Shown here piece after piece: positions 16,707-25,575 of a stretch of DNA of 64,000 nucleotides; the stretch's first letter is position 1; every line of letters begins with the position of its first letter. A program made the translations under genes and the position numbers. The notes beneath the pieces were generated by a model, which was given only the letters and a program-made list of their open reading frames with translations, was not told the DNA's origin and did no database searches. The stretch lies in NCBI RefSeq assembly GCF_013090115.1, contig NZ_JABFNN010000031.1:62001-126000 (forward strand), given 5' to 3'. This DNA is from Flagellimonas amphidinii. Lineage in GTDB: Bacteria > Bacteroidota > Bacteroidia > Flavobacteriales > Flavobacteriaceae.

Positions 16707-18557
16707 ATGGCTGAAGAAGAAAAAGCAGCAGAGGTAACCGAGGTTGCCGAAGCAACACAAGAAGCTAACGAAACTACTACACAAGTTAGCGAAACCCCAA
16801 AACAAGACCCACAAGAATTTTTAGAAAACTTTGACTGGATCAAGTACGAAGAAGGTATTGAAAAAGTTGAGGACAGCAAGTTGAGCGAATTTGAAAAGCT
16901 TGTTGAAGAAAACTTTGTGGATACTGCGGATGAAGAAGTAGTGGAAGGTACTGTGGTACACATGACAGACCGTGAAGCTATCATCGACATCAATGCAAAA
17001 TCTGAAGGGGTTATCTCATTGAATGAGTTCCGATACAATCCTGACCTAAAAGTTGGCGATAAAGTAGAGGTGTTGATTGACATTCGTGAGGATAAAACAG
17101 GGCAATTGGTACTATCCCACAGAAAAGCTAGAACAATCAAAGCTTGGGATCGCGTAAATGCAGCTCATGACAAAGAAGAGATTGTGACTGGTTTTGTAAA
17201 GTGCAGAACTAAAGGAGGTATGATTGTGGATGTCTTTGGAATTGAGGCGTTCTTGCCAGGTTCTCAGATTGATGTAAAACCAATTCGCGATTATGATCAG
17301 TACGTAGGTAAGACCATGGAATTCAAGGTGGTGAAAATCAACCATGAGTTCAAGAACGTGGTTGTATCCCACAAAGCGCTTATTGAAGCTGATATTGAAG
17401 AGCAGAAAAAAGAGATCATTGGTCAATTGGAAAAAGGCCAGGTATTGGAAGGTGTTGTCAAGAACATCACATCCTACGGGGTATTTATCGACCTTGGAGG
17501 CGTAGATGGATTGATTCACATTACCGACCTTTCTTGGAGCCGTATCAACCATCCAAATGAAGTGGTTGAATTGGATCAGAAATTGAATGTGGTTATCTTG
17601 GACTTCGATGATAACAAATCAAGAATCCAATTGGGTCTTAAGCAGTTGGAGAAACATCCATGGGATGCTCTTGGTGATGAGATCAAAGTAGGTGACAAAG
17701 TAAAAGGTAAAGTAGTTGTAATTGCAGATTACGGTGCCTTTATTGAAGTGGCTGAAGGTGTTGAAGGATTGATCCACGTTTCTGAAATGTCTTGGTCTAC
17801 GCACTTGCGTTCTGCCCAAGATTTCGTAAATGTTGGCGATGAGGTTGAAGCAGTTGTATTGACCTTGGATAGAGAAGACCGCAAAATGTCTTTGGGTATC
17901 AAGCAATTGACTCCAGACCCATGGACTGATATCACTTCTAAATATCCTGTTGGATCAAGACACAAAGGAATTGTTAGAAACTTTACCAACTTTGGTGTCT
18001 TTGTAGAGATGGAAGAAGGTATTGATGGATTGATCTATATCTCTGATCTATCTTGGACGAAGAAAATCAAACACCCATCTGAATTTGTTACCGTAGGTGA
18101 CAACTTGGAGGTAGAGGTTCTTGAATTGGATGTTGAAGGACGTAAGTTGAGCTTAGGTCACAAACAGACTACAGAGAATCCATGGGATAAATATGCTGAA
18201 GAATTTGGCGAAGGTACGCTTCACAAAGCTTCTATTGCTGAAGTGGTCGATAAAGGAGCCACCATCAACTTTAATGAGGATATCGTTGGATTTGTTCCAT
18301 CAAGACACATGGAAAAAGAAGACGGTAAAAAACTTGTTAAAGGTGAAGAGGCCGAATTCAAGATCATTGAGTTCAATAAAGATTTCAAGCGTGTGGTGGC
18401 TAGCCATACCGCAATCTTTAGAGAGCAAGAACAGAAAAATGTCAAAGCTGCTAAGAAAAGGGCCTCATCTGATGAAGCTGCCCCAACTCTTGGTGACGCC
18501 AATGCTCAATTACAGGCATTGAAAGACAAAATGGAAGCTGATTCCAAGAAAAAGTAA
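16707..18557 (+). CDS. rpsA: 30S ribosomal protein S1
   Basis: The RNA-binding ribosomal protein that helps load mRNA. The 616 residues contain six S1 (OB-fold) repeats in order, for example VVEGTVVHMTDREAIIDI, GQVLEGVVKNITSYGVFIDL, GDKVKGKVVVIADYGAFIEV and GSRHKGIVRNFTNFGVFVEM. They are flanked by an acidic N-terminal extension (MAEEEKAAEVTEVAEAT) and a charged C-terminal tail. I set the start at 16707. The open frame reaches back to 16677, but those ten codons lie in the second leader hairpin and read as non-coding. A promoter, a structured leader and a strong terminator bracket the gene as a single transcription unit. Confidence 0.97.
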   Translation: MAEEEKAAEVTEVAEATQEANETTTQVSETPKQDPQEFLENFDWIKYEEGIEKVEDSKLSEFEKLVEENFVDTADEEVVEGTVVHMTDREAIIDINAKSEGVISLNEFRYNPDLKVGDKVEVLIDIREDKTGQLVLSHRKARTIKAWDRVNAAHDKEEIVTGFVKCRTKGGMIVDVFGIEAFLPGSQIDVKPIRDYDQYVGKTMEFKVVKINHEFKNVVVSHKALIEADIEEQKKEIIGQLEKGQVLEGVVKNITSYGVFIDLGGVDGLIHITDLSWSRINHPNEVVELDQKLNVVILDFDDNKSRIQLGLKQLEKHPWDALGDEIKVGDKVKGKVVVIADYGAFIEVAEGVEGLIHVSEMSWSTHLRSAQDFVNVGDEVEAVVLTLDREDRKMSLGIKQLTPDPWTDITSKYPVGSRHKGIVRNFTNFGVFVEMEEGIDGLIYISDLSWTKKIKHPSEFVTVGDNLEVEVLELDVEGRKLSLGHKQTTENPWDKYAEEFGEGTLHKASIAEVVDKGATINFNEDIVGFVPSRHMEKEDGKKLVKGEEAEFKIIEFNKDFKRVVASHTAIFREQEQKNVKAAKKRASSDEAAPTLGDANAQLQALKDKMEADSKKK

Positions 18558-18580
18558 TCAGGTTTTCATTTAATTAGGGT

Positions 18581-18613
18581 AAAACCCCGCTGATAACAGC
18601 GGGGTTTTTTTAT
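18581..18613 (+). terminator. rpsA terminator
   Basis: AAAACCCCGCTG and CAGCGGGGTTTT form a long GC-rich stem with a short ATAA loop, followed by a T run. It lies 24 bases after the rpsA stop. Confidence 0.93.
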
Positions 18614-18637
18614 GTAATGGCATTTTAAAGAATTGTT

Positions 18638-18645
18638 TACTTTTG
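18638..18645 (+). promoter_or_regulatory. -7 element of the pyrR promoter
   Basis: TACTTTTG matches TAnnTTTG. It lies 28 bases before the pyrR ATG and just after the rpsA terminator. It overlaps the TTG that would be the longer start of pyrR, which argues for the downstream ATG. No good -33 element is seen. Confidence 0.5.
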
Positions 18646-18672
18646 CATACAATTGAGTTGGTCGCAACACAT

Positions 18673-19212
18673 ATGAGCCAAAGGGTACTGCTTACTTCAA
18701 AGGAAATTAATATTATACTGCACCGGCTTTCCTGTCAACTTTTGGAAAACCACTTGGATTTCAGTAATACTGTTTTAATTGGCATTCAACCAAGAGGGAT
18801 TTTTTTGGCGGAACGACTGACGAAAATCTTAAAAGAAGAATACAAAATAAAGAACATAGCCCTAGGATCATTGGATATTACCTTTTTTAGGGATGATTTT
18901 GGGCGTGGTGATAAAACATTAAAGGCTAATGCCACAAAAGTCGACTTTTTAGTAGAGGACAAAAAAGTGGTCTTTATAGATGATGTGCTCTATACGGGAA
19001 GAAGTATACGAGCGGCCTTAACAGCCATACAATCCTTCGGGAGACCTTCAAGTATTGAGCTTTTAACCTTGATTGATAGAAGATTTAGTAGACACTTACC
19101 TATCCAACCCAATTATAGGGGAAGACAAGTGGATGCCATCAATAATGAAAAGGTAAAGGTGATGTGGGAAGAGAATGATGGTAAGGACATGGTATATCTA
19201 GTAAGCAAATAG
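18673..19212 (+). CDS. pyrR: bifunctional pyr regulator / uracil phosphoribosyltransferase
   Basis: A 179-residue type I phosphoribosyltransferase of the PyrR group. The PRPP loop is VVFIDDVLYTGRSIRAAL. IGIQPRGIFLAERL and LLTLIDRRFSRHLPIQPNYRG are PyrR landmarks. In Gram-positive bacteria PyrR binds pyr mRNA and also makes UMP from uracil. The RNA role in Bacteroidota is not something I can confirm, and I see no PyrR-binding hairpin consensus upstream of pyrR. Start: the frame extends to a TTG at 18643, but that lies inside the -7 element, so the ATG at 18673 is used. pyrB follows after 6 bases. Confidence 0.92.
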   Translation: MSQRVLLTSKEINIILHRLSCQLLENHLDFSNTVLIGIQPRGIFLAERLTKILKEEYKIKNIALGSLDITFFRDDFGRGDKTLKANATKVDFLVEDKKVVFIDDVLYTGRSIRAALTAIQSFGRPSSIELLTLIDRRFSRHLPIQPNYRGRQVDAINNEKVKVMWEENDGKDMVYLVSK

Positions 19213-19218
19213 AATAGT

Positions 19219-20145
19219 ATGAGTGAATTGAGTGTGAACCATCTTTTGGGAATAAAGTATCTGAACAAAAAGGATATAGCACTCATTTTTGAAACTGCGG
19301 ACCATTTTAAGGAGGTTATCAATAGATCGATTAAAAAGGTGCCGACATTGCGAGATATTACCATTGCCAATATCTTTTTTGAGAACAGTACCCGGACGAA
19401 ACTCTCTTTTGAATTGGCTGAAAAAAGATTGTCAGCGGATGTCATCAACTTTTCTGCTTCACAATCTTCAGTTAAAAAAGGTGAAACGCTTATAGATACC
19501 GTGAATAATATCCTTTCCATGAAGGTGGATATGGTGGTGATGCGCCACCCTAACCCAGGTGCAGGGATTTTTCTATCAAAACATGTAAAAGCCTCCATTG
19601 TCAATGCAGGAGATGGGGCCCACGAACACCCTACACAAGCTTTGTTGGATTCCTATTCCATACGGGAAAAGTTAGGTGATGTAGGCGGTAAAAATGTGGT
19701 CATTGTTGGGGATATACTCCATTCAAGAGTGGCTTTGTCCAACATTTTTGCCCTAAAACTGCAAGGGGCCAATGTAAAAGTTTGTGGTCCAAAAACATTG
19801 ATTCCAAAGCATATAGAATCACTTGGGGTAGAAGTGGAAACAGATTTGCGCAAAGCGTTGCAATGGTGTGATGTGGCCAATATGCTTCGCGTGCAGCATG
19901 AGCGAATGGATATCAGCTATTTTCCGTCAACCCGGGAATATGCCCAGCAGTTTGGAATCAACAAGCAACTATTGAACAGCTTGGATAAAGAAATTGTCAT
20001 CATGCACCCAGGTCCGATCAATAGAGGGGTTGAAATTACCAGTGATGTTGCAGATTCAAACCAATCCATTATCTTAGATCAGGTAGAAAATGGTGTGGCT
20101 GTTCGTATGGCCGTATTATATCTGCTGGCAGCAAAAATTAAATAA
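19219..20145 (+). CDS. pyrB: aspartate carbamoyltransferase catalytic subunit
   Basis: Condenses carbamoyl phosphate with aspartate in the first committed step of pyrimidine synthesis. The 308-residue protein has the carbamoyl-phosphate motif STRTKLSFELAEKRL, the HEHPTQALLD motif, and the aspartate-site region HPGPINRGVEI. Length is normal for the family. It lies 6 bases after pyrR and one base before the next gene, so the three genes form an operon. No regulatory subunit pyrI gene is present here. Confidence 0.97.
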   Translation: MSELSVNHLLGIKYLNKKDIALIFETADHFKEVINRSIKKVPTLRDITIANIFFENSTRTKLSFELAEKRLSADVINFSASQSSVKKGETLIDTVNNILSMKVDMVVMRHPNPGAGIFLSKHVKASIVNAGDGAHEHPTQALLDSYSIREKLGDVGGKNVVIVGDILHSRVALSNIFALKLQGANVKVCGPKTLIPKHIESLGVEVETDLRKALQWCDVANMLRVQHERMDISYFPSTREYAQQFGINKQLLNSLDKEIVIMHPGPINRGVEITSDVADSNQSIILDQVENGVAVRMAVLYLLAAKIK

Positions 20146-20146
20146 G

Positions 20147-20479
20147 ATGATTTTCGATAAAGAAGGTACAACTACCATTGTTTTTCAAGAAAAAACTTCC
20201 CTTGCCACTTTCTTGGAAAATTTAAATCAAGCTTATCCGCAACTTGTGCATGACAATATTATAGTCAATCTTTTTTCCTTTGAAAAATTGACCACGGATG
20301 ATGTATTGGAGTTTTTAAGCCTATCAAATACCCATAGGGCTTCCAATAAATCATTTGTTTTGGTATCCAATAAAGTTTCTTACGATGAAATTCCAGAGGA
20401 AATCGTTGTGGTGCCTTCCATTCAAGAAGCTAAGGATATCATCGAAATGGAAGAAATAGAACGAGATTTGGGCATATGA
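20147..20479 (+). CDS. hypothetical protein linked to rnz
   Basis: A 110-residue protein that I do not recognise. It has no signal or membrane segment. The text alternates strands and helices (TIVFQEKTSLATFLENL, DNIIVNLFSF, KSFVLVSNKVSYDEIPEE, then a final acidic helix EAKDIIEMEEIERDL). This could be a small alpha/beta domain of STAS-like size. The ATG at 20147 lies one base after pyrB; the open frame upstream only overlaps pyrB. Its stop overlaps the ATG of rnz (ATGA), so the two are probably translationally coupled. Confidence 0.75.
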   Translation: MIFDKEGTTTIVFQEKTSLATFLENLNQAYPQLVHDNIIVNLFSFEKLTTDDVLEFLSLSNTHRASNKSFVLVSNKVSYDEIPEEIVVVPSIQEAKDIIEMEEIERDLGI

Positions 20480-21381
20480 GGTTGACGATTCTAGGATGTT
20501 ATTCGGCAACCCCCCGAACTTTTACCAATCCTACCTCCCAAGTACTAGAGATACGAAACCATCTTTTTTTAATAGACTGTGGTGAAGGAACCCAAGTGCA
20601 GCTTCGTAAATACAAAGTCAAATTTACCAGGATCAAACACATTTTCATTTCCCATTTGCACGGAGATCATTTTTTTGGATTGCCAGGTCTGATTTCAACC
20701 TTTAGGTTGTTGGGAAGAGATTCGGAATTACATATCTATGGGCCAAAGGGAATAAAAGAAGCAATTACACTTTTTTTGAAACTTGGGGACTCTTGGACTA
20801 ATTACCCTTTGATTTTTCATGAGTTGAACTCTAAGGACTCTGAACTCCTTTTTGAAGATGAAAAAGTGAGCGTGTATACCATTCCTTTGAATCATAGGGT
20901 TTATACCAATGGATTTCTATTCAAAGAAAAAACAGCTCAGAGAACGCTGAATGTTGAGGCTGCTACCAAATATAAGATTGATAAAAGTCAGTTCAATAAT
21001 ATAAAAAATGGAATGGATGGATTTTCTGAGGATGGCACTATAGTGCCCAATAAAGATTTAACCATTGATCCCCCAAAACCAAAAAGCTACGCATTTTGTA
21101 GTGATACAGCGTATAACGAATCCATTGTGCCGCTCATAAAAAATGTGGACACCTTATATCACGAGTCAACTTTTTTGGAAACTGAGGGGCATCTTTGCGA
21201 TAAAACAAAACATTCAACGGCAAAACAAGCTGGGGAAATAGCCCAACAAGCTAATGCGGGCAAGCTCATATTAGGGCATTATTCCACTAGGTACAAATCC
21301 ATAGAGTTGTTTCAAAAAGAGGCAGAACGGGTATTTCCCCAAGTACTATTGGCCGATGACGGGAAAATCTTTGAGATTTAA
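20476..21381 (+). CDS. rnz: ribonuclease Z
   Basis: A metallo-beta-lactamase fold endonuclease that trims tRNA precursor 3' ends. The 301-residue protein carries the zinc motif HLHGDHFFGLPGL, the CSDT motif with following His residues (YHESTFLETEGH), and the C-terminal LGHYSTRY. The N-terminal LGCYSATPRTFTNPTSQVLE is typical of RNase Z. Its ATG overlaps the stop of the 110-residue gene. CCA is not encoded in the tRNA genes at 57.9 kb, which agrees with a need for 3' trimming before CCA addition. Confidence 0.95.
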   Translation: MRLTILGCYSATPRTFTNPTSQVLEIRNHLFLIDCGEGTQVQLRKYKVKFTRIKHIFISHLHGDHFFGLPGLISTFRLLGRDSELHIYGPKGIKEAITLFLKLGDSWTNYPLIFHELNSKDSELLFEDEKVSVYTIPLNHRVYTNGFLFKEKTAQRTLNVEAATKYKIDKSQFNNIKNGMDGFSEDGTIVPNKDLTIDPPKPKSYAFCSDTAYNESIVPLIKNVDTLYHESTFLETEGHLCDKTKHSTAKQAGEIAQQANAGKLILGHYSTRYKSIELFQKEAERVFPQVLLADDGKIFEI

Positions 21382-21459
21382 AAAGGATAAAAAAACAAAG
21401 ACTTCCATCTTTCCAATTTCCATTCTTTTGCTGAACTTTGTTAGGGAGAAATTCACATC

Positions 21460-22107
21460 ATGCAAAAAGACCTTAGTAATTATCGGAAAACGTATCAGAA
21501 AAGTTCATTGCTTGAAGATACCATTGATAAAAATCCGATGCAGCAATTTCAAAAATGGTTTTATGAAGTTGAGGCCACCGATGGTTTGGATGAACCGAAT
21601 GCCATGACCATTGCCACAGTAGGTTTGGATGGTTTCCCGAAGAATAGGGTTGTTTTGATGAAAAAGTATACCCATGAAGGCTTTATTTTTTATACCAACT
21701 ACTTCAGCGAAAAAGGAAAGGCCATAGAGAAGAACCCTCAAGTATGTCTTTCTTTTTTTTGGGCCAATATGGAACGGCAGATCATTATAAAAGGGAAAGC
21801 GGAAAAAGTAGCGGAGAACTTATCGGATGGTTATTTCGAATCCCGACCTAGAGGAAGTCAGTTGGGTGCAGTGGTTTCTGAGCAGAGTGAAGTAGTCCCG
21901 TCCCGTGAAATGCTAGAAGACAAACTGAAAGCTTTGGAACAAGAATATGAAGGTAAAGAAGTAGAGCGTCCTGAACATTGGGGAGGTTATTTGGTAAGGC
22001 CAGTTTCTATTGAGTTTTGGCAAGGTCGCCCTAACAGGCTGCACGATCGTATACGATATACCCTAGAAGAAAATTTGGATTGGAACATTGAAAGATTAGC
22101 TCCCTAA
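21460..22107 (+). CDS. pdxH: pyridoxamine 5'-phosphate oxidase
   Basis: An FMN enzyme that oxidises pyridoxamine or pyridoxine phosphate to pyridoxal phosphate. The 215-residue length is exactly typical. Motifs include NAMTIATVGLDGFPKNRVVL, the FMN-contact KGKAIEKNPQVCLSFFW, ESRPRGSQLGAVVSEQS, and the C-terminal signature FWQGRPNRLHDRIRY. The start at 21460 follows a 78-base gap after rnz. The histidine-phosphatase gene begins 10 bases downstream, so this gene may be the first of a run reaching ppx. Confidence 0.97.
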   Translation: MQKDLSNYRKTYQKSSLLEDTIDKNPMQQFQKWFYEVEATDGLDEPNAMTIATVGLDGFPKNRVVLMKKYTHEGFIFYTNYFSEKGKAIEKNPQVCLSFFWANMERQIIIKGKAEKVAENLSDGYFESRPRGSQLGAVVSEQSEVVPSREMLEDKLKALEQEYEGKEVERPEHWGGYLVRPVSIEFWQGRPNRLHDRIRYTLEENLDWNIERLAP

Positions 22108-22117
22108 TACAATTGCT

Positions 22118-22606
22118 ATGAAGAAAATTATTTTGATGAGGCATGGAAAATCTTCATGGGACTATGAAGTTTCAGATAAAGATAGACCTTTGAAAGAGAG
22201 AGGAATCAATGATGCACATTTGGTCGCGGAGGCTTTCAAAAAAAATAATCAGAAAATTGATTTTATCTACTCAAGTCCGGCGAATAGGGCATTGCATACC
22301 TGTATGATTTTCTCAAGGTTGCTGAACTTTGATTTGGACTTTGTTAGGGTAACAGAGGAATTATATGACTTTTCAGGGAGTAGCGTTCAAGCTTTTGTAC
22401 AGCAATTGGACAATAGCTTGGATACCATACTGATTTTTGGACATAATTATGCCTTCACTTCACTTGCAAATAGCTGGGGAGATCAGTATATTGAAAACGT
22501 TCCAACTGCCGGTTTGGTCCAAATAAAATTCAATGTGAAAGATTGGTCTGAAATCTCAAAAGGAGTTACGGAACACCTAATCTTTCCTAAACAACTAAAG
22601 CAATAG
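22118..22606 (+). CDS. SixA-like histidine phosphatase
   Basis: A 162-residue protein of the histidine phosphatase (phosphoglycerate mutase-like) superfamily. The catalytic RHG motif sits at the N-terminus (LMRHGKSSWD), followed by RPLKERGINDA, a central SSPANRALHT (catalytic Arg) and the second His in IFGHNYAFTS. The small size fits the SixA group, which removes phosphate from phosphohistidine proteins in E. coli. Its stop is directly followed by the ppk1 ATG with no gap, and ppx comes next, so a link with polyphosphate metabolism is plausible. Confidence 0.88.
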   Translation: MKKIILMRHGKSSWDYEVSDKDRPLKERGINDAHLVAEAFKKNNQKIDFIYSSPANRALHTCMIFSRLLNFDLDFVRVTEELYDFSGSSVQAFVQQLDNSLDTILIFGHNYAFTSLANSWGDQYIENVPTAGLVQIKFNVKDWSEISKGVTEHLIFPKQLKQ

Positions 22607-24682
22607 ATGGTCAAAGTCAAAAACGAATATGTAAATCGAGAAATTAGCTGGTTACACTTTAATGCCAGAGTACTTCAAGAAAGTGCCGATACCAAAGTTC
22701 CCTTGATTGACAGACTTCGATTTTTAGGGATTTTCAGTAACAATCTGGATGAATTTTTCAAAGTACGATACGCTACCGTAAAACGCATTGTTGATGCTGG
22801 AAAAACAGGGAAAAGTGTATTGGGAGGTGAAAAGGCAAAAGATTTGTTGGAAGAGATCACCAAGATTGTCATTGCTCAGCAAACTAGAAGCACAGAAATT
22901 CTTAGGACCATTGAAAATGAGTTGAAGACAGAAAATATTTTCATCATCAATGAGCATGAGGTCAATGAAACTCAAGCAGAATTCATTACGGATTACTTTT
23001 TTAAGAAAGTGAACCAAGAGTTGATGACCATAATCTTGAATGATCTCACAGAATTTCCATTACTAAAGGATACCGCGGCCTATTTAGCTGTAAAAATGGT
23101 AATGAAAAACAATGATGAAGTCAATGTCGGCAACAGATATGCTTTAATTGAAATTCCGAAGGGCATTGATCGGTTTGTGGTTTTGCCAAAGGAAGGGGAT
23201 AAAAATTATATCATTATCCTTGACGACCTTATTCGGTTTTGTTTGGATAGTGTCTTTACCATGTTCGAGTTTGAATCCATTTCTGCCCATATGATTAAGA
23301 TTACCAGAGATGCAGAGCTGGATATTGACAATGATCTGACTAAAAGCTTTATTGAAAAGATTTCCTCCAGTGTTGAACACAGAAAAATAAGTGATCCTGT
23401 ACGTTTTGTTTACGACAAGAGTATTGATAAGGACACACTTCAATTTTTGAAGGAAAAAATGAACATTGTGGACACGGATAGTGTCATTCCAGGTGGGAGA
23501 TACCACAACAGAAGGGATTATATGGGTTTCCCAAGTTTAGGAAGACAAGATTTGATGTATGAAAAAATAGAGCCGTTACCCGTAAAAGGTTTTAGTATGA
23601 AAGGAAGTCTTTTGGAGTTGATTGCCCATAAGGACTACATGATCTACACGCCTTACCATACATTCAGTTATGTAACTAAATTTTTGCGGGAAGCTGCTTT
23701 GGATCCTAAAGTGAGGGCAATTAAAATTACGGTATATCGATTGGCCGGTGATAGTCAAATTGCTTCTGCCTTGATTAATGCAGCAAAAAATGGTAAGCAA
23801 GTAACGGTACAAATTGAGTTACAAGCACGTTTTGATGAACAGGCTAATATAAAATATGCCAACCAATTACAAGCAGAGGGCATCAACTTGATTTTTGGAG
23901 TACCAGGACTTAAGGTACATAGCAAAATATGCTTGGTAGAACGGGAAGAAGCTACTGGAATGAGAAGGTATGGTTTTATAAGCACCGGAAACTTTAATGA
24001 ATCCACTGCCAAAATTTATACAGATTATACACTTTTTACAGCTCATGAAGGAATTTTAAAGGACATGAGCAAAGTCTTCGATTTTTTTGAAACCAATTAT
24101 AAAATCAACAAATACAAGCATTTGGTTGTCTCCCCACACTATACCAAATCAACTTTTATTAAGCTTATTGATAATGAGATTGCCAATGCATTAGTAGGTA
24201 AGGAAGCCTATGTTAGGATTAAGATGAACAGCTTTACTTCCTATAAAATGGTAGATAAGCTTTACGAGGCCAGTAGAGCAGGGGTTAAGGTACAACTCAT
24301 TATACGTGGAATCTGTTGTTTGATACCAGGTGTTCCAGGTATGAGTGAAAATATTGAGGCCATAAGCGTAGTGGATAAATTTTTAGAACACCCTCGTTTG
24401 TTCATCTTCGGAAATCAAGGAGACCCATTGGTTTATATTTCATCTGCAGATTGGATGACCCGTAATCTAGATTTTAGGGTAGAAGTAGGTTGCCCTGTAT
24501 ACGATGGCGACATCAAACAAGAGTTGTTGGATACTTTTGATATTTCTTGGCGTGATAATCTAAAAGCTAGGATATTTTCGGAAAAACAGGACAATGCCTA
24601 TCGCGTAAGGGACGAAAACGTACCAGAATTGCGATCTCAATTTGAATTGTACGATTATTATCAAAAAAAGCTGGAATCCTAA
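22607..24682 (+). CDS. ppk1: polyphosphate kinase 1
   Basis: Reversibly polymerises ATP gamma-phosphate into inorganic polyphosphate. The 691-residue protein has the four PPK1 domains: N-terminal helical (NREISWLHFNARVLQESAD), head, and two phospholipase-D-like C-terminal domains. The autophosphorylated His is expected at His438 in KVHSKICLVERE; STGNFNESTAKIYTDYT and SSADWMTRNLDFRVE are further conserved blocks. It is preceded without any gap by the SixA-like gene and followed after 10 bases by ppx (using the TTG start), forming a synthesis/degradation pair. Confidence 0.97.
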   Translation: MVKVKNEYVNREISWLHFNARVLQESADTKVPLIDRLRFLGIFSNNLDEFFKVRYATVKRIVDAGKTGKSVLGGEKAKDLLEEITKIVIAQQTRSTEILRTIENELKTENIFIINEHEVNETQAEFITDYFFKKVNQELMTIILNDLTEFPLLKDTAAYLAVKMVMKNNDEVNVGNRYALIEIPKGIDRFVVLPKEGDKNYIIILDDLIRFCLDSVFTMFEFESISAHMIKITRDAELDIDNDLTKSFIEKISSSVEHRKISDPVRFVYDKSIDKDTLQFLKEKMNIVDTDSVIPGGRYHNRRDYMGFPSLGRQDLMYEKIEPLPVKGFSMKGSLLELIAHKDYMIYTPYHTFSYVTKFLREAALDPKVRAIKITVYRLAGDSQIASALINAAKNGKQVTVQIELQARFDEQANIKYANQLQAEGINLIFGVPGLKVHSKICLVEREEATGMRRYGFISTGNFNESTAKIYTDYTLFTAHEGILKDMSKVFDFFETNYKINKYKHLVVSPHYTKSTFIKLIDNEIANALVGKEAYVRIKMNSFTSYKMVDKLYEASRAGVKVQLIIRGICCLIPGVPGMSENIEAISVVDKFLEHPRLFIFGNQGDPLVYISSADWMTRNLDFRVEVGCPVYDGDIKQELLDTFDISWRDNLKARIFSEKQDNAYRVRDENVPELRSQFELYDYYQKKLES

Positions 24683-24692
24683 AATTCAAAAC

Positions 24693-25574
24693 TTGGTAAT
24701 ACGAAAGTTTGCAGCCATTGATATAGGATCCAATGCCGTAAGGTTGCTCATCAACAATGTCATTGAACAGAAGGAGAAGCCCACTGTCTTCAAAAAAAGT
24801 GAATTTGTAAGGGTACCGGTGCGTTTGGGGGAAGATTCTTTTTTAAGGCAGGAAATTTCAAGGAAAAATGTGGAGCGACTTATAAAGACCATGAAATCCT
24901 TTGAACTCTTGATGCAGGTCTACGGTGTAGAAAAATATATGGCCTGTGCCACTTCAGCTTTGAGAGAGGCAAAAAATGGATTGGAAGTGGTCGAAAAGGT
25001 CCAGAAAGAGTCCGGAATCAACATTGAAGTCATTGACGGAAAACAAGAAGCCTCGATTATTGCTTCCACCGACCTAAAAAATCTGATTAAAAATGATAGG
25101 TGCTACCTGTATGTTGATGTAGGGGGTGGAAGTACCGAGTTTACAATTTTTGATAATGGGAAATTGTTGGTTTCCCGGTCATTTCGGGTCGGTACAGTTC
25201 GAATTTTGAACGAATTGGTGGATGATTCCGTTTGGGATGAGATCATGGATTGGATCATCGCCCATATCGATTTGGAAAGTAAGGTGGAGATCATCGGGTC
25301 AGGTGGAAACATCAACAAACTCCACAAAATGTCCGGTAGGAAGGCGAGCCAACCCCTGTCCTACATTTGGTTGAACGCCCAATATCATTTTTTGGACAGT
25401 ATGGAATATGAAGACCGCATTTCAGAACTGGGACTGAACCAAGACCGGGCAGATGTGATTATTCCAGCCGCTAAAATATTCTTAAAAGCGGCCCAATGGA
25501 GCGGGGCAAAAAAAATACATGTGCCTAAAATTGGATTGACGGATGGGATGATAAAAACCCTCTACTACCAATAG
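24693..25574 (+). CDS. Ppx/GppA family exopolyphosphatase
   Basis: Releases phosphate from polyphosphate ends or hydrolyses pppGpp. The 293-residue protein has the ASKHA fold: phosphate-1 loop AAIDIGSNAVRLL, catalytic region CATSALREAKNG, phosphate-2 loop YVDVGGGSTEFTIF and the adenosine-like SGGNINKL. It is a short form without a C-terminal HD-like domain. The start is a judgement: no ATG precedes the conserved block except one inside ppk1 (24642), so I use the TTG at 24693, 10 bases after ppk1. The ppk1 neighbour favours polyphosphate over pppGpp. It converges on miaE with a 1-base gap. Confidence 0.92.
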   Translation: MVIRKFAAIDIGSNAVRLLINNVIEQKEKPTVFKKSEFVRVPVRLGEDSFLRQEISRKNVERLIKTMKSFELLMQVYGVEKYMACATSALREAKNGLEVVEKVQKESGINIEVIDGKQEASIIASTDLKNLIKNDRCYLYVDVGGGSTEFTIFDNGKLLVSRSFRVGTVRILNELVDDSVWDEIMDWIIAHIDLESKVEIIGSGGNINKLHKMSGRKASQPLSYIWLNAQYHFLDSMEYEDRISELGLNQDRADVIIPAAKIFLKAAQWSGAKKIHVPKIGLTDGMIKTLYYQ

Positions 25575-25575
25575 T

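Noticed and set aside
18643-18672. upstream TTG start for pyrR
   Set aside because: The TTG overlaps a TAnnTTTG promoter element and the extra ten residues are absent from the PyrR pattern.
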